Assembly (NCBI RefSeq): GCF_013340285.1
Contig: NZ_BLVO01000013.1
Location: forward strand, 789,574 to 853,573
DNA: 64,000 nucleotides
DNA from: Desulfovibrio subterraneus
GTDB lineage: Bacteria; Desulfobacterota; Desulfovibrionia; Desulfovibrionales; Desulfovibrionaceae
Reading direction: 5' to 3'
Positions 46,197 through 54,032 of the stretch are shown piece after piece (position 1 is the first letter of the stretch; the number at the start of each line of letters is the position of its first letter). The notes under the pieces are model-generated. The model saw only the letters and a list, made by a program, of their open reading frames with translations, made no database searches and was not told the DNA's origin. Both the position numbers and the translations under genes were made by a program.

Positions 46197-47112
46197 CGGC
46201 GTGATTCTGCTTCTCAATGAATGCTTCTACGTTTCGAACTGCTTCAGGGTAGTATCTGTTGATAATGACATCATAGCTGCCATCATTCATGCAACTATGC
46301 AGGAATGCGTTGAACGCTTCAAGGAGTTCTTCAGACTCAGGGGCAAAGGCAACAGCGATACGCTGTTTATCGGATATGGGGCCTATTACCTTGAGCTTGC
46401 CGGGCCAGATGCCGAGAAGGACGAGGGCATCCGGTTCATCAGTCAGAATAGTATCGGTGTTGCCTTGCAACAGCGCACCTATGTGGTCGTGAGCGGAGGA
46501 ACCATAATGTATGATGTGAGCCCCGAATTCTTCAAGGCCGTACAGTGCCGGGTCGATGGAGGTGTCTTTTGCCCCTGCCACACTCCGCCCCTTGAGCTGT
46601 TTCTTGACGGCCTGAATATCTTCTTCGGTATGTCCTGATGGGGTGATGGGGACAAGGGGTAATTCGGCTCTTGTCATGAGCCATACCTGGGTGGGAAAAG
46701 TAGGGATGGAAAAGCGGACGATTTTTTCCCGCCAGGGTGCAACCGTCAGGCCTGCTGCGGCAATGTCTCCGCGTATGGGGGTGCTGCCGGCGTATGTCAT
46801 CCCCTTGCCTGTAAGGTGGTATTGCCTGCCCGTAAGGTCGGCGAACATTCTTGTATGCGGGGATTCCACAAACTCGTAGCGCACTCCCAGATGCTGGGCA
46901 AAGAGCTTGATGATGTCTACATCCATCCCGTTATGGTTGGGAGTGACAAACTGTGAGTAGGGAAAGCCCAGATGCCGCAGGGTGCCGCGTTCGCGGATTT
47001 CCTTCAGCGTCACGGCCCATGAGGATTGGACGCCGGTGCAGAAGAGCAAAAGAAAAACGCCGAGGATTGTCTTGAAGGACAAAAATCCCCGGCGTTTGCT
47101 GTTCTGTGGCAT
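46186..47112 (-). CDS. Periplasmic solute-binding protein (family 3-like), sensor partner
   Basis: A 308-residue protein. A signal peptide (about 12-33, TILGVFLLLFCTGVQSSWA) is followed by an SBP_bac_3-type fold: LKEIRERGTLRHLGFPYSQF, NGMDVDIIKLFAQHLGVRYEFV and a TDEPDALVLLGIWPGKL hinge. Such proteins bind amino acids or related molecules. No ABC transporter genes are adjacent; instead the stop overlaps a hybrid kinase gene, which points to sensing rather than uptake. SD GGAGG lies 6 nt upstream. Confidence 0.88.
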   Translation of the reverse strand: MPQNSKRRGFLSFKTILGVFLLLFCTGVQSSWAVTLKEIRERGTLRHLGFPYSQFVTPNHNGMDVDIIKLFAQHLGVRYEFVESPHTRMFADLTGRQYHLTGKGMTYAGSTPIRGDIAAAGLTVAPWREKIVRFSIPTFPTQVWLMTRAELPLVPITPSGHTEEDIQAVKKQLKGRSVAGAKDTSIDPALYGLEEFGAHIIHYGSSAHDHIGALLQGNTDTILTDEPDALVLLGIWPGKLKVIGPISDKQRIAVAFAPESEELLEAFNAFLHSCMNDGSYDVIINRYYPEAVRNVEAFIEKQNHADEE

Positions 47113-47176
47113 GTAATCCTCCGGTGTGCGGCGCTGCGGACGCAGGGCCTTGGTTCACTGGAGGAGTACTACACCA

Positions 47177-48277
47177 TTACACGTTGAAAAGGAAGTGAAC
47201 CACGTCACCATCCTTCACTATGTATTCCTTGCCTTCCGACCGCAGCACACCCACCGAGCGGCAGGCTGCTTCCGTCTTGTGCTGGACGTAATCGTTGTAG
47301 CCGATAACTTCTGCACGGATGAAGCCGCGTTCGAAGTCGGAGTGGATGACACCGGCTGCCTGCGGTGCGGTCCAGCCGTTGCGGATGGTCCACGCGCGCA
47401 CTTCCTTCACGCCTACGGTGAAGTAGCTGATCAGGCCGAGGGTGTGGTAGCCGGTGCGGATAACCTGCACAAGGCCGCTTTCGCTGATGCCAAAGGATTC
47501 CAGCATCTCCTGAGCTTCGGCTTCATCAAGCCCCTGCAGCTCTTCTTCAACCTTGGCGCAGATCTTGACTATGTCGCAACCGCGGGATGCGGCGAATTCT
47601 GCGAGACGCTGCACGTGGGCGTTGTCTTCCAGCAGGCCGCCTTCATCCACGTTGGCGCAATAGATGATCTTTTTGTCGGAAAGCAGTGCCAGTTCCTTGA
47701 ACTGCGCGGCAAGGCAATCGATCTTGCGGTCGGGGAAAGTGGAGGCAGGTTTGCCTTCGTTCAGATAGGCAAGCAGACGTTCCATGGCTTCCACGGTGGG
47801 GCGCATGGTCTTGTCGCCTTTGGAGGCACGCTGCAGTTTGTCCAGACGTTTTTCAACGGCCTGAATGTCTGCCAGCAGCAGTTCCGTTTCAATGGTTTCG
47901 ATATCGCGCAGCGGGTCTACCGAGCCTTCAACGTGCGTGATGTTATCGTCCTCAAAGCAGCGGACAACTTCGAGAATGGCTGCTGCTTCACGGATGTTGC
48001 CGAGGAACTGGTTGCCGAGACCTTCGCCCTTGCTTGCGCCGCGGACCAGACCGGCGATGTCGATAAAGTCGATGGTGGCGTACAGGGTCTTCTGGGGCTT
48101 GGCTATTTCGGTCAGCGTGTCGACGCGCTTGTCAGGCACAGGAACCGTGGCCTTGTTGGGCTCGATGGTGCAGAAGGGGTAGTTGGCGGATTCCGCGTTC
48201 TGCGCCTTGGTCAATGCGTTGAAAAGAGTGGACTTGCCCACGTTGGGCAGTCCTACGATGCCGATGCTCAATGCCAT
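47177..48277 (-). CDS. ychF: YchF/OLA1-type P-loop ATPase
   Basis: A 366-residue protein with P-loop GLPNVGKS (9-16), the family NVDE in place of the GTPase NKxD motif, and a C-terminal TGS domain (HSDFERGFIRAEVIGYNDY). YchF binds the ribosome and hydrolyses ATP rather than GTP; it affects translation and stress responses. SD GGAG lies 7 nt upstream. Confidence 0.97.
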   Translation of the reverse strand: MALSIGIVGLPNVGKSTLFNALTKAQNAESANYPFCTIEPNKATVPVPDKRVDTLTEIAKPQKTLYATIDFIDIAGLVRGASKGEGLGNQFLGNIREAAAILEVVRCFEDDNITHVEGSVDPLRDIETIETELLLADIQAVEKRLDKLQRASKGDKTMRPTVEAMERLLAYLNEGKPASTFPDRKIDCLAAQFKELALLSDKKIIYCANVDEGGLLEDNAHVQRLAEFAASRGCDIVKICAKVEEELQGLDEAEAQEMLESFGISESGLVQVIRTGYHTLGLISYFTVGVKEVRAWTIRNGWTAPQAAGVIHSDFERGFIRAEVIGYNDYVQHKTEAACRSVGVLRSEGKEYIVKDGDVVHFLFNV

Positions 48278-48463
48278 GATGATTCTCCGGAAAAAAGATG
48301 GGAACGCGGTGCGTCCGCGGGGCTAATACGTTTTTTTTGCGTGAAACACAAAGGAAATTTGCAGGCTGTGCCTTCCGTAGCTCAGGATACTGTTTCGCCG
48401 GGCGAGCCAGGCAGGCCGCGGGGAACACGTGGTGAGCTGGAGGAGCATGGCGGATAACCCCAT

Positions 48464-48494
48464 GAAAAAGCCCCCGAAGCAAATTCGGGGGCTT
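48464..48494 (-). terminator. Intrinsic terminator after the M16 peptidase gene
   Basis: AAGCCCCCGAA and TTCGGGGGCTT form an 11-bp stem, with five T following on the minus strand. It lies 22 bp after the peptidase stop. Confidence 0.93.
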
Positions 48495-48516
48495 GCCATT
48501 TCGTGATGTACGTCTG

Positions 48517-51258
48517 CTAGGGAACAACGCGCATGATGTATGCGGAATCCGGCAGCAGGTACTTGCGGGCTACGTTGCGCAGGTCTTCGGCTGTGAGCTT
48601 GTCTGCCTTTTCGATGGCCTCTTTGTTCATATCCAGCGGGAAGCCGGAAGCAGAAAGCGATGCGGCTTCGGAGCTGCGACTGCTCAGGCTCTGATGATCC
48701 CGGTAGTAGTCGCCCCGCAGCAGGTTCTTGCCGCGTGCAAGCTGTTCCGCAGGCAGCAGGTTTGTCTGCAGATCCTTGATAACGCGTTTGAACCCGTCCA
48801 GCGCCTGCTGTTCCTTCTCCGGTTCCGTTCCGATGTAGAAGACAAGCAGACCCGTGAGGTTGGACTGCCACGGGAAGGCAGTCACGGTATAGCCGAGCCC
48901 GTGTTTGTCGCGCAGATCGCTGAAGAGCAGCCCGCTCTGTCCGGCAAGTATGGCCTGCAGCAGGTCAAGGGCGGGGCCGTCTTCTGCACCGAGAGGAGCC
49001 GTTTTGAAGATCATGAGCAGGTGAGCCTGATTACGGTCTTTCAGCGTAAGCGTCTTTTCGCGTTCGGCGTTCCATTCCGGCTGAGCAGGTACTGCCTTTT
49101 CTGCAGCGGGAACGGGCAGGCTGTTCGCCAACTTGAGCATGGCTTCGCGATCGAAGTTGCCGCATACGGCCAGAGTCCACGGGCGGGCGACCTGCTCCTT
49201 CCAGAACGTGCTGATGCTTTCCGGGGTATAGGTGTTCAGGCTTTCGTCCGTACCGAGCTGGTAATAACCATAGGCATGGTTGCGGAACAGGAAGGGGAAC
49301 ATGTGGCGGAAGGCAAGCCCGAGGGGTTGGTCTTCACGTGACTTGATGGCCGCCTTCATGTTGGTGATTTCGCGGGTTACTTCTTCGGGAGCAAAGGCAG
49401 GCTCCTTGAGCACGTCGCGGAACAGGCCGAGCATGTCGTCACCGAAGCGCTCAGGGAACTTTGCCCGCAGTGTGAAGGTCTGTCTGCCGGAGCTTGCACC
49501 GATGTCTGAAGCCCTGTTGGACTGGAATTCCTCAATGGCCGTGGCATCAAGCTTTGCCGTTCCCTTGGTCAGGGTGCGGGCGGTAAGCTCGGCAAGGCCC
49601 TGCCGGTTAGCATCGACAAGGCTGTCACCACCCTGAAAGACAAGGTCCATGGAGATGTAGGGCAGGGTATTGTCAGGGATGAGCACCAACGTTCTGCCCT
49701 TGCCGAGATCAATGGTTTCAGTGCCGGCGGGATGCTGTTTGCTGTCAGCCTTCTTCACGGCAACGGCGCTTACAGGCCATATGGTACGGGTGGACTTTTC
49801 CAGCGTTGTGGCACTTACTTCGGCCTTTTCGGGCAGCAGCAGAACTGCATGCATCCGCTCGGGGCGGACGTAGGTGCGGATGGCGTCTTCAAGCTGGGCA
49901 CGGCCGGTCTGGCGAAGGGTCTGGATATAGTTGGTTTCGCCCTGTTCGCCGCCGCTGAAGAATTGGAACATGCCCACCTTTGAGGCAAGGCCGGGCAGGG
50001 TTTCCTTGGTGCGGTACATGGAATCTTCAAGATTCAGGCGTGCGCGCTGCAGTTCTTCGTCCGTGAAGGCGTTCGCATCCAGAGAAGAAAACGTCTTCAT
50101 GAGTTCCTGCCAGAACGTGTCCAGCTTGTCCGCGTCAAGGGAGGCAGAAAGGTACAGAAAGCCGACTCGCTCAAAGGCGTAGGCGCCCAGCGAAATGTCA
50201 TCCACAAGCTGCTTTTCGTACTTGAAAGTCTTGTAGAGCGTGGAGGTGCGGTCACCGCCAAGAAGCTGTGCGAGCACTTCAAGGGCGGTTGCACGTGAGT
50301 CGTTGAAGCCGTGAATGGGCAGTGCAACGCTCATGTACACCTTGTTCCACTTGCCGTGTTCAACTCTGACAGTAGGGCCGTCAGTGAACTGGGTGATGTC
50401 GATGGACGCCGGGGGAACAAAGTCGCGGGTGTTGTTCAGCGAGCCGAACTGCTTCTGCGCTTCGTCAAGCACGGCCTTCTTGTCCACCTTGCCGCTCACG
50501 ACCAGCAGCATGGACTGCGGCTGGTAATAGGTGGCAATGTAGTCCTTGATGTCCTGTCTGCTGAAACCGCTGACCGTTTCGCGGTAGCCTATGATGGGCC
50601 GCGCGTAAGGGGTATTGGGCAGGGTGTTGGCAGAGATGTGTTTGAAGAGAAGCTGGCCGGGATTGTCTTCGCCGCGCTCAAGCTCAGAAAGCACAACCTT
50701 CTTTTCAGATTCCAGTTCTTCGGGATCAACGGTGGCGTTAAACGCCATGTCCTTGAGAACGTCCATGCCGGTCTTCCAGTGGCTGACGGGAACATCGGCC
50801 AGATAGACAGTATAGTCGAAGCTGGTTGCCGCGTTTATGTAACCGCCGATGGCCTCGATATCACCCGCTGCGCCGCCTTTGGGGCGCTTGGCGGTTCCCT
50901 TGAACACCATGTGTTCAAGCAGGTGGCTGATGCCCGCCTGAGCAGGTGTTTCGTACGCAGAGCCCGCATGCACATAAAGACGGATGGAAGCGAGCGGGAA
51001 CCGTTCGTCTTCCTGAACCAGCACGGTCAGTCCGTTGGGCAGGCGGGTTATGGTTGCGCCCCACGGAGGCGTGTCCATGGCGGGGGAATCCGTATCGGCG
51101 AGCTTGGGGGCTATTTCGGGGGCAGACATGCGGGAAGTAGTGGCGGACAACGTCTTCTCGTTTGTTTTTTCAGTTGGTTTATCAATAAAAATGTACATCG
51201 AGATCATCGCGATCATGACGACGATACCGAACAGGAAGCCGGAGAACCGCTGAAACAT
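48517..51258 (-). CDS. Membrane-anchored M16 zinc metallopeptidase with two M16 units
   Basis: A 913-residue protein. An N-terminal membrane helix (about 8-25) is followed by an active M16 unit with the inverted zinc motif HLLEH (112-116) and a downstream glutamate about 75 residues on. The second half is the usual inactive M16 partner, with an R/Y substrate-binding end. The mature protein is probably periplasmic and tethered, cutting peptides like pitrilysin or PqqL. SD AGGAG lies 8 nt upstream. It is divergent from the STAS protein gene. Confidence 0.93.
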   Translation of the reverse strand: MFQRFSGFLFGIVVMIAMISMYIFIDKPTEKTNEKTLSATTSRMSAPEIAPKLADTDSPAMDTPPWGATITRLPNGLTVLVQEDERFPLASIRLYVHAGSAYETPAQAGISHLLEHMVFKGTAKRPKGGAAGDIEAIGGYINAATSFDYTVYLADVPVSHWKTGMDVLKDMAFNATVDPEELESEKKVVLSELERGEDNPGQLLFKHISANTLPNTPYARPIIGYRETVSGFSRQDIKDYIATYYQPQSMLLVVSGKVDKKAVLDEAQKQFGSLNNTRDFVPPASIDITQFTDGPTVRVEHGKWNKVYMSVALPIHGFNDSRATALEVLAQLLGGDRTSTLYKTFKYEKQLVDDISLGAYAFERVGFLYLSASLDADKLDTFWQELMKTFSSLDANAFTDEELQRARLNLEDSMYRTKETLPGLASKVGMFQFFSGGEQGETNYIQTLRQTGRAQLEDAIRTYVRPERMHAVLLLPEKAEVSATTLEKSTRTIWPVSAVAVKKADSKQHPAGTETIDLGKGRTLVLIPDNTLPYISMDLVFQGGDSLVDANRQGLAELTARTLTKGTAKLDATAIEEFQSNRASDIGASSGRQTFTLRAKFPERFGDDMLGLFRDVLKEPAFAPEEVTREITNMKAAIKSREDQPLGLAFRHMFPFLFRNHAYGYYQLGTDESLNTYTPESISTFWKEQVARPWTLAVCGNFDREAMLKLANSLPVPAAEKAVPAQPEWNAEREKTLTLKDRNQAHLLMIFKTAPLGAEDGPALDLLQAILAGQSGLLFSDLRDKHGLGYTVTAFPWQSNLTGLLVFYIGTEPEKEQQALDGFKRVIKDLQTNLLPAEQLARGKNLLRGDYYRDHQSLSSRSSEAASLSASGFPLDMNKEAIEKADKLTAEDLRNVARKYLLPDSAYIMRVVP

Positions 51259-51509
51259 CGTTTAAGCTCCTGTGGTCAAACTTTTCGGAAAAATGACAGC
51301 CCGGAGGGCATGATACTTCAGAAGCGGCATCAAGCATAGCTTGTGTGCCATATTGCATACAGGTAATCGTCAAAGTCCTCAAGGCAAGGTTGCTGCATAA
51401 TAATTTGCCCGCAGACGTAAAATGGGTAATGTTCCCGAAGTGGTTGCGATAGGGTCGCGGCCTGTTGTACTTTGGCCGCACGGCGGCGTATCCGTCAATG
51501 GAGATATCT

Positions 51510-53849
51510 ATGCCAGAGGCATTGTTGGAACAATTCTATAGGCGCTCTGCCAGTCTTGTGGAAGAGCTTGAACCGTATCTTCTGGAACTCGAAGTAGCCG
51601 ATGAGCAGGCCGATTCCGAGCTTCTCGGGCGTATTCTTCGTGTTGTCACCAGTGTAAGGATGGGGGCGGGACTTCTGGGAGAGGAGCGTTTGCTCCGGCT
51701 TGCCCGGCTGCTTGAAATAGTGCTTGAGCGCCTGCGCTCAGGATCGCTGCAACTGGCGCATGAGGGAGTCCGGACTATCCTGCGGGGTTGTTCCGTGCTG
51801 GCCGCCATTGCGGGAAATGAGGATACGTCCAGATATGATGACGCCGTTGCCGCTCTTGAAGCGCTCGCGCAGTCCCATATGCCTTCCGAGGGAATGTTCG
51901 ATCCCGGTTATCCCATTTGTTTTGCTGACGGAAAGCCCATAATGCATCTTTCCGGTTACGAGCTGGAACAGTGCGGCGGTGACGGGGCCTTTTTGTACAT
52001 GCTGACCTTCAATCTGCATGCGGATATCGGCGCAAAAGATATTACCCCCCTTGATTTGCTCGAATTTCTGCAAAAAAGCGGACATGTCATTGCCACGCAC
52101 TGCGAGTGTGATCTGGCGGCTACCGTATGCTGCGAAACAGATCTTAAAGGGGTACTTTATGTTCTGTTTTCGTCCATTCTTGAGCAGGACCTTGTGGAAG
52201 CCGTGTTTATGCTGGATTCTCGCCAGATACAGGCATTGGACGTGCTGACACTTGCTTCCGGAACGCTTTCGCTTACAGCGGAGGAGCGTTCGCCGGATGA
52301 TGGGGCAGCGTTGTACGATCAGCAGGTGACGGATGCCCCCATTGAGGGACTGGACGAATTGATGGAAGAGTTCGACCGTGCCATGGCCGAAATGCGCGAA
52401 AGATCACACGTGCCGTTTGAACCTTGGGACGGTTCGGACGCATTCGGAGCAGGCATTGCCCCATTGCCGGCTTCCGCGTTGAAAAAGCAGGATATTTTTG
52501 ATTCCATTGTCGACGGCGTGGAGTCCTCGATTCTGAAGATGGCAAATGGACCGGATGAATCTGTGGAAGAACCGGCGGCTTCGTCTGTGGCTTCATTTGT
52601 GGCTTCGTCCGTGCGAGATCCGTTTGGAGATCTGGCACCTGTGGATGAGCTTATAGAAGGTGATTCTCCGGTAATGGCGACCGTCCCTGAGGATGATACC
52701 GAATCGCTTCTTGCGGAACTGCTCGGTGAGCATTCCGGCGATGCATCCGGCATGGCCAGCTCCATCGCGCATGCAGCCGGTGATTTGTTTGTGCAGGGCG
52801 ATATTGATGCTGCCTTTATCGATACAGCGCCTGGCGGTAAGACTTCAGAGAGTGAAAGCGACCGTCCGGAGCCTGCGGAGCCTGCTGAGGACCTGCCGGC
52901 GGATGATGTGTCCAGCGAGTACTGGCCCGATACGGATGAGGACGGCAGTCCGGATGACTCGCGTCTTCTTACCGACGGAGCAGACATGCCTTTGGCGGAC
53001 GATCCGTCAGGCGATAATTCTGGTATCCTGACGTTGGATGAAAAAGCGGCTCTTTCCGAGACATTTGCACAGGACGTTGCCGGCGAGGGCGAAGGGATTT
53101 CCGGTTTTCCTGCATCCGGTGTCGACACCTTGTTCGCCGGCGGGGACAGCGGTGTATCCGCTTTTGGCGGTGAGACTACGACTCAGGACGAGAGCCTTGA
53201 GGCGGAGTATCCCGAAGGGGATCAGAGCCAGCTTGCAGCGTTGGAAGCCGAGTTCGAGGCCGCACTTCTGGAAGAAGCCCGCACAGCCGGTATTCTGCTG
53301 CCGGACGATGTCTCCGGAATGGAAGCGGAAGAATCTGCAGTCAGTGAAGAACAGGACTTTTTTAATGAACCGGATACTGCCGCAGACCCGGACGCTGACC
53401 CCGATGCCGATTTGTTTATGGATTCGGGCAATGAGCCTGATCTTTCCTACCTGAATCCCACAAGGGAGGAGGTGGAAGGAGGGGTTGTGCTCGCCATGGA
53501 AGGGCAGACCGAACGCCTGCATGGTTTCACCGTGACAGCGGATGAATCCCGCGCCGTGGTGAATCTGGCTGGTGACGTTACCATTGCCGCCGCTGAGAAT
53601 GTGCGTGATCTGCTGCTTGATCTCATGCAGGAGCATGCCGCCATTGAACTTGATATGCGCGAGACCCAGAGCACGGACATATCCTTTATCCAACTTCTTA
53701 TTGCGGCATCGCGCTTTGCGGCAGAGCACGGCGTGCAGCTGACGCTGCGTGGTGGTCATGCCGGTGCTGCGGGTGAAACCTTCAGCCAGTGCGGGTTTAG
53801 CGACGAGGTGCGGGCGCGGCTGTCGCTTGCTTCGGTATTCGTCGCGTAA
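51510..53849 (+). CDS. Acidic protein with degenerate Hpt-like start and C-terminal STAS domain
   Basis: A 779-residue protein from the ATG at 51510 (GGAG 6 nt upstream). Residues about 1-100 look like an Hpt/CheA P1 four-helix fold, but where Hpt has HTIKGGAG this reads TSVRMGAG, so the phosphoacceptor histidine is missing. A second folded part spans about 120-250. Then comes a very acidic, S/D/E/A-rich low-complexity stretch (about 260-680). The last 90 residues form a STAS domain (NLAGDVTIAAAENVRDLL, MRETQSTDISFIQLLI), which often binds anti-sigma or signalling partners. Possibly a chemotaxis- or stressosome-like scaffold (inference). Confidence 0.8.
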   Translation: MPEALLEQFYRRSASLVEELEPYLLELEVADEQADSELLGRILRVVTSVRMGAGLLGEERLLRLARLLEIVLERLRSGSLQLAHEGVRTILRGCSVLAAIAGNEDTSRYDDAVAALEALAQSHMPSEGMFDPGYPICFADGKPIMHLSGYELEQCGGDGAFLYMLTFNLHADIGAKDITPLDLLEFLQKSGHVIATHCECDLAATVCCETDLKGVLYVLFSSILEQDLVEAVFMLDSRQIQALDVLTLASGTLSLTAEERSPDDGAALYDQQVTDAPIEGLDELMEEFDRAMAEMRERSHVPFEPWDGSDAFGAGIAPLPASALKKQDIFDSIVDGVESSILKMANGPDESVEEPAASSVASFVASSVRDPFGDLAPVDELIEGDSPVMATVPEDDTESLLAELLGEHSGDASGMASSIAHAAGDLFVQGDIDAAFIDTAPGGKTSESESDRPEPAEPAEDLPADDVSSEYWPDTDEDGSPDDSRLLTDGADMPLADDPSGDNSGILTLDEKAALSETFAQDVAGEGEGISGFPASGVDTLFAGGDSGVSAFGGETTTQDESLEAEYPEGDQSQLAALEAEFEAALLEEARTAGILLPDDVSGMEAEESAVSEEQDFFNEPDTAADPDADPDADLFMDSGNEPDLSYLNPTREEVEGGVVLAMEGQTERLHGFTVTADESRAVVNLAGDVTIAAAENVRDLLLDLMQEHAAIELDMRETQSTDISFIQLLIAASRFAAEHGVQLTLRGGHAGAAGETFSQCGFSDEVRARLSLASVFVA

Positions 53850-53884
53850 CGGTCGTTCTGCCGTCTGATAAATTAATAAAAGTG

Positions 53885-53975
53885 CAGTAAGCCGTGGCTT
53901 ATGCCCAAATACGAAATTGCATCGCTTACACCGGGTGCAGGGGGATTATCCCCCTGCCCGCCGGAGGCGAATAAA
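53885..53975 (+). other. Two-hairpin structured element downstream of the STAS gene
   Basis: TAAGCC-GT-GGCTTA, then about 35 nt later GCAGGGGG-ATTAT-CCCCCTGC, which can be lengthened by GG/CC pairs. The element is preceded by an A/T-rich TAAATTAATAAAA that could be a promoter -10 zone. It is followed by the bidirectional terminator at 54003. It could be an untranslated tail or a small RNA. Confidence 0.3.
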
Positions 53976-54002
53976 ACTCAAAATGACTTGATTACCAGTC
54001 TG

Positions 54003-54032
54003 AAAAAGGGAGGCTTTCGCCTCCCTTTTTTT
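54003..54032. terminator. Bidirectional terminator between the STAS gene and the radical SAM gene
   Basis: GGGAGGC-TTTC-GCCTCCC with A5 on the left and T7 on the right. It overlaps the stop codon of the convergent radical SAM gene. Confidence 0.92.
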
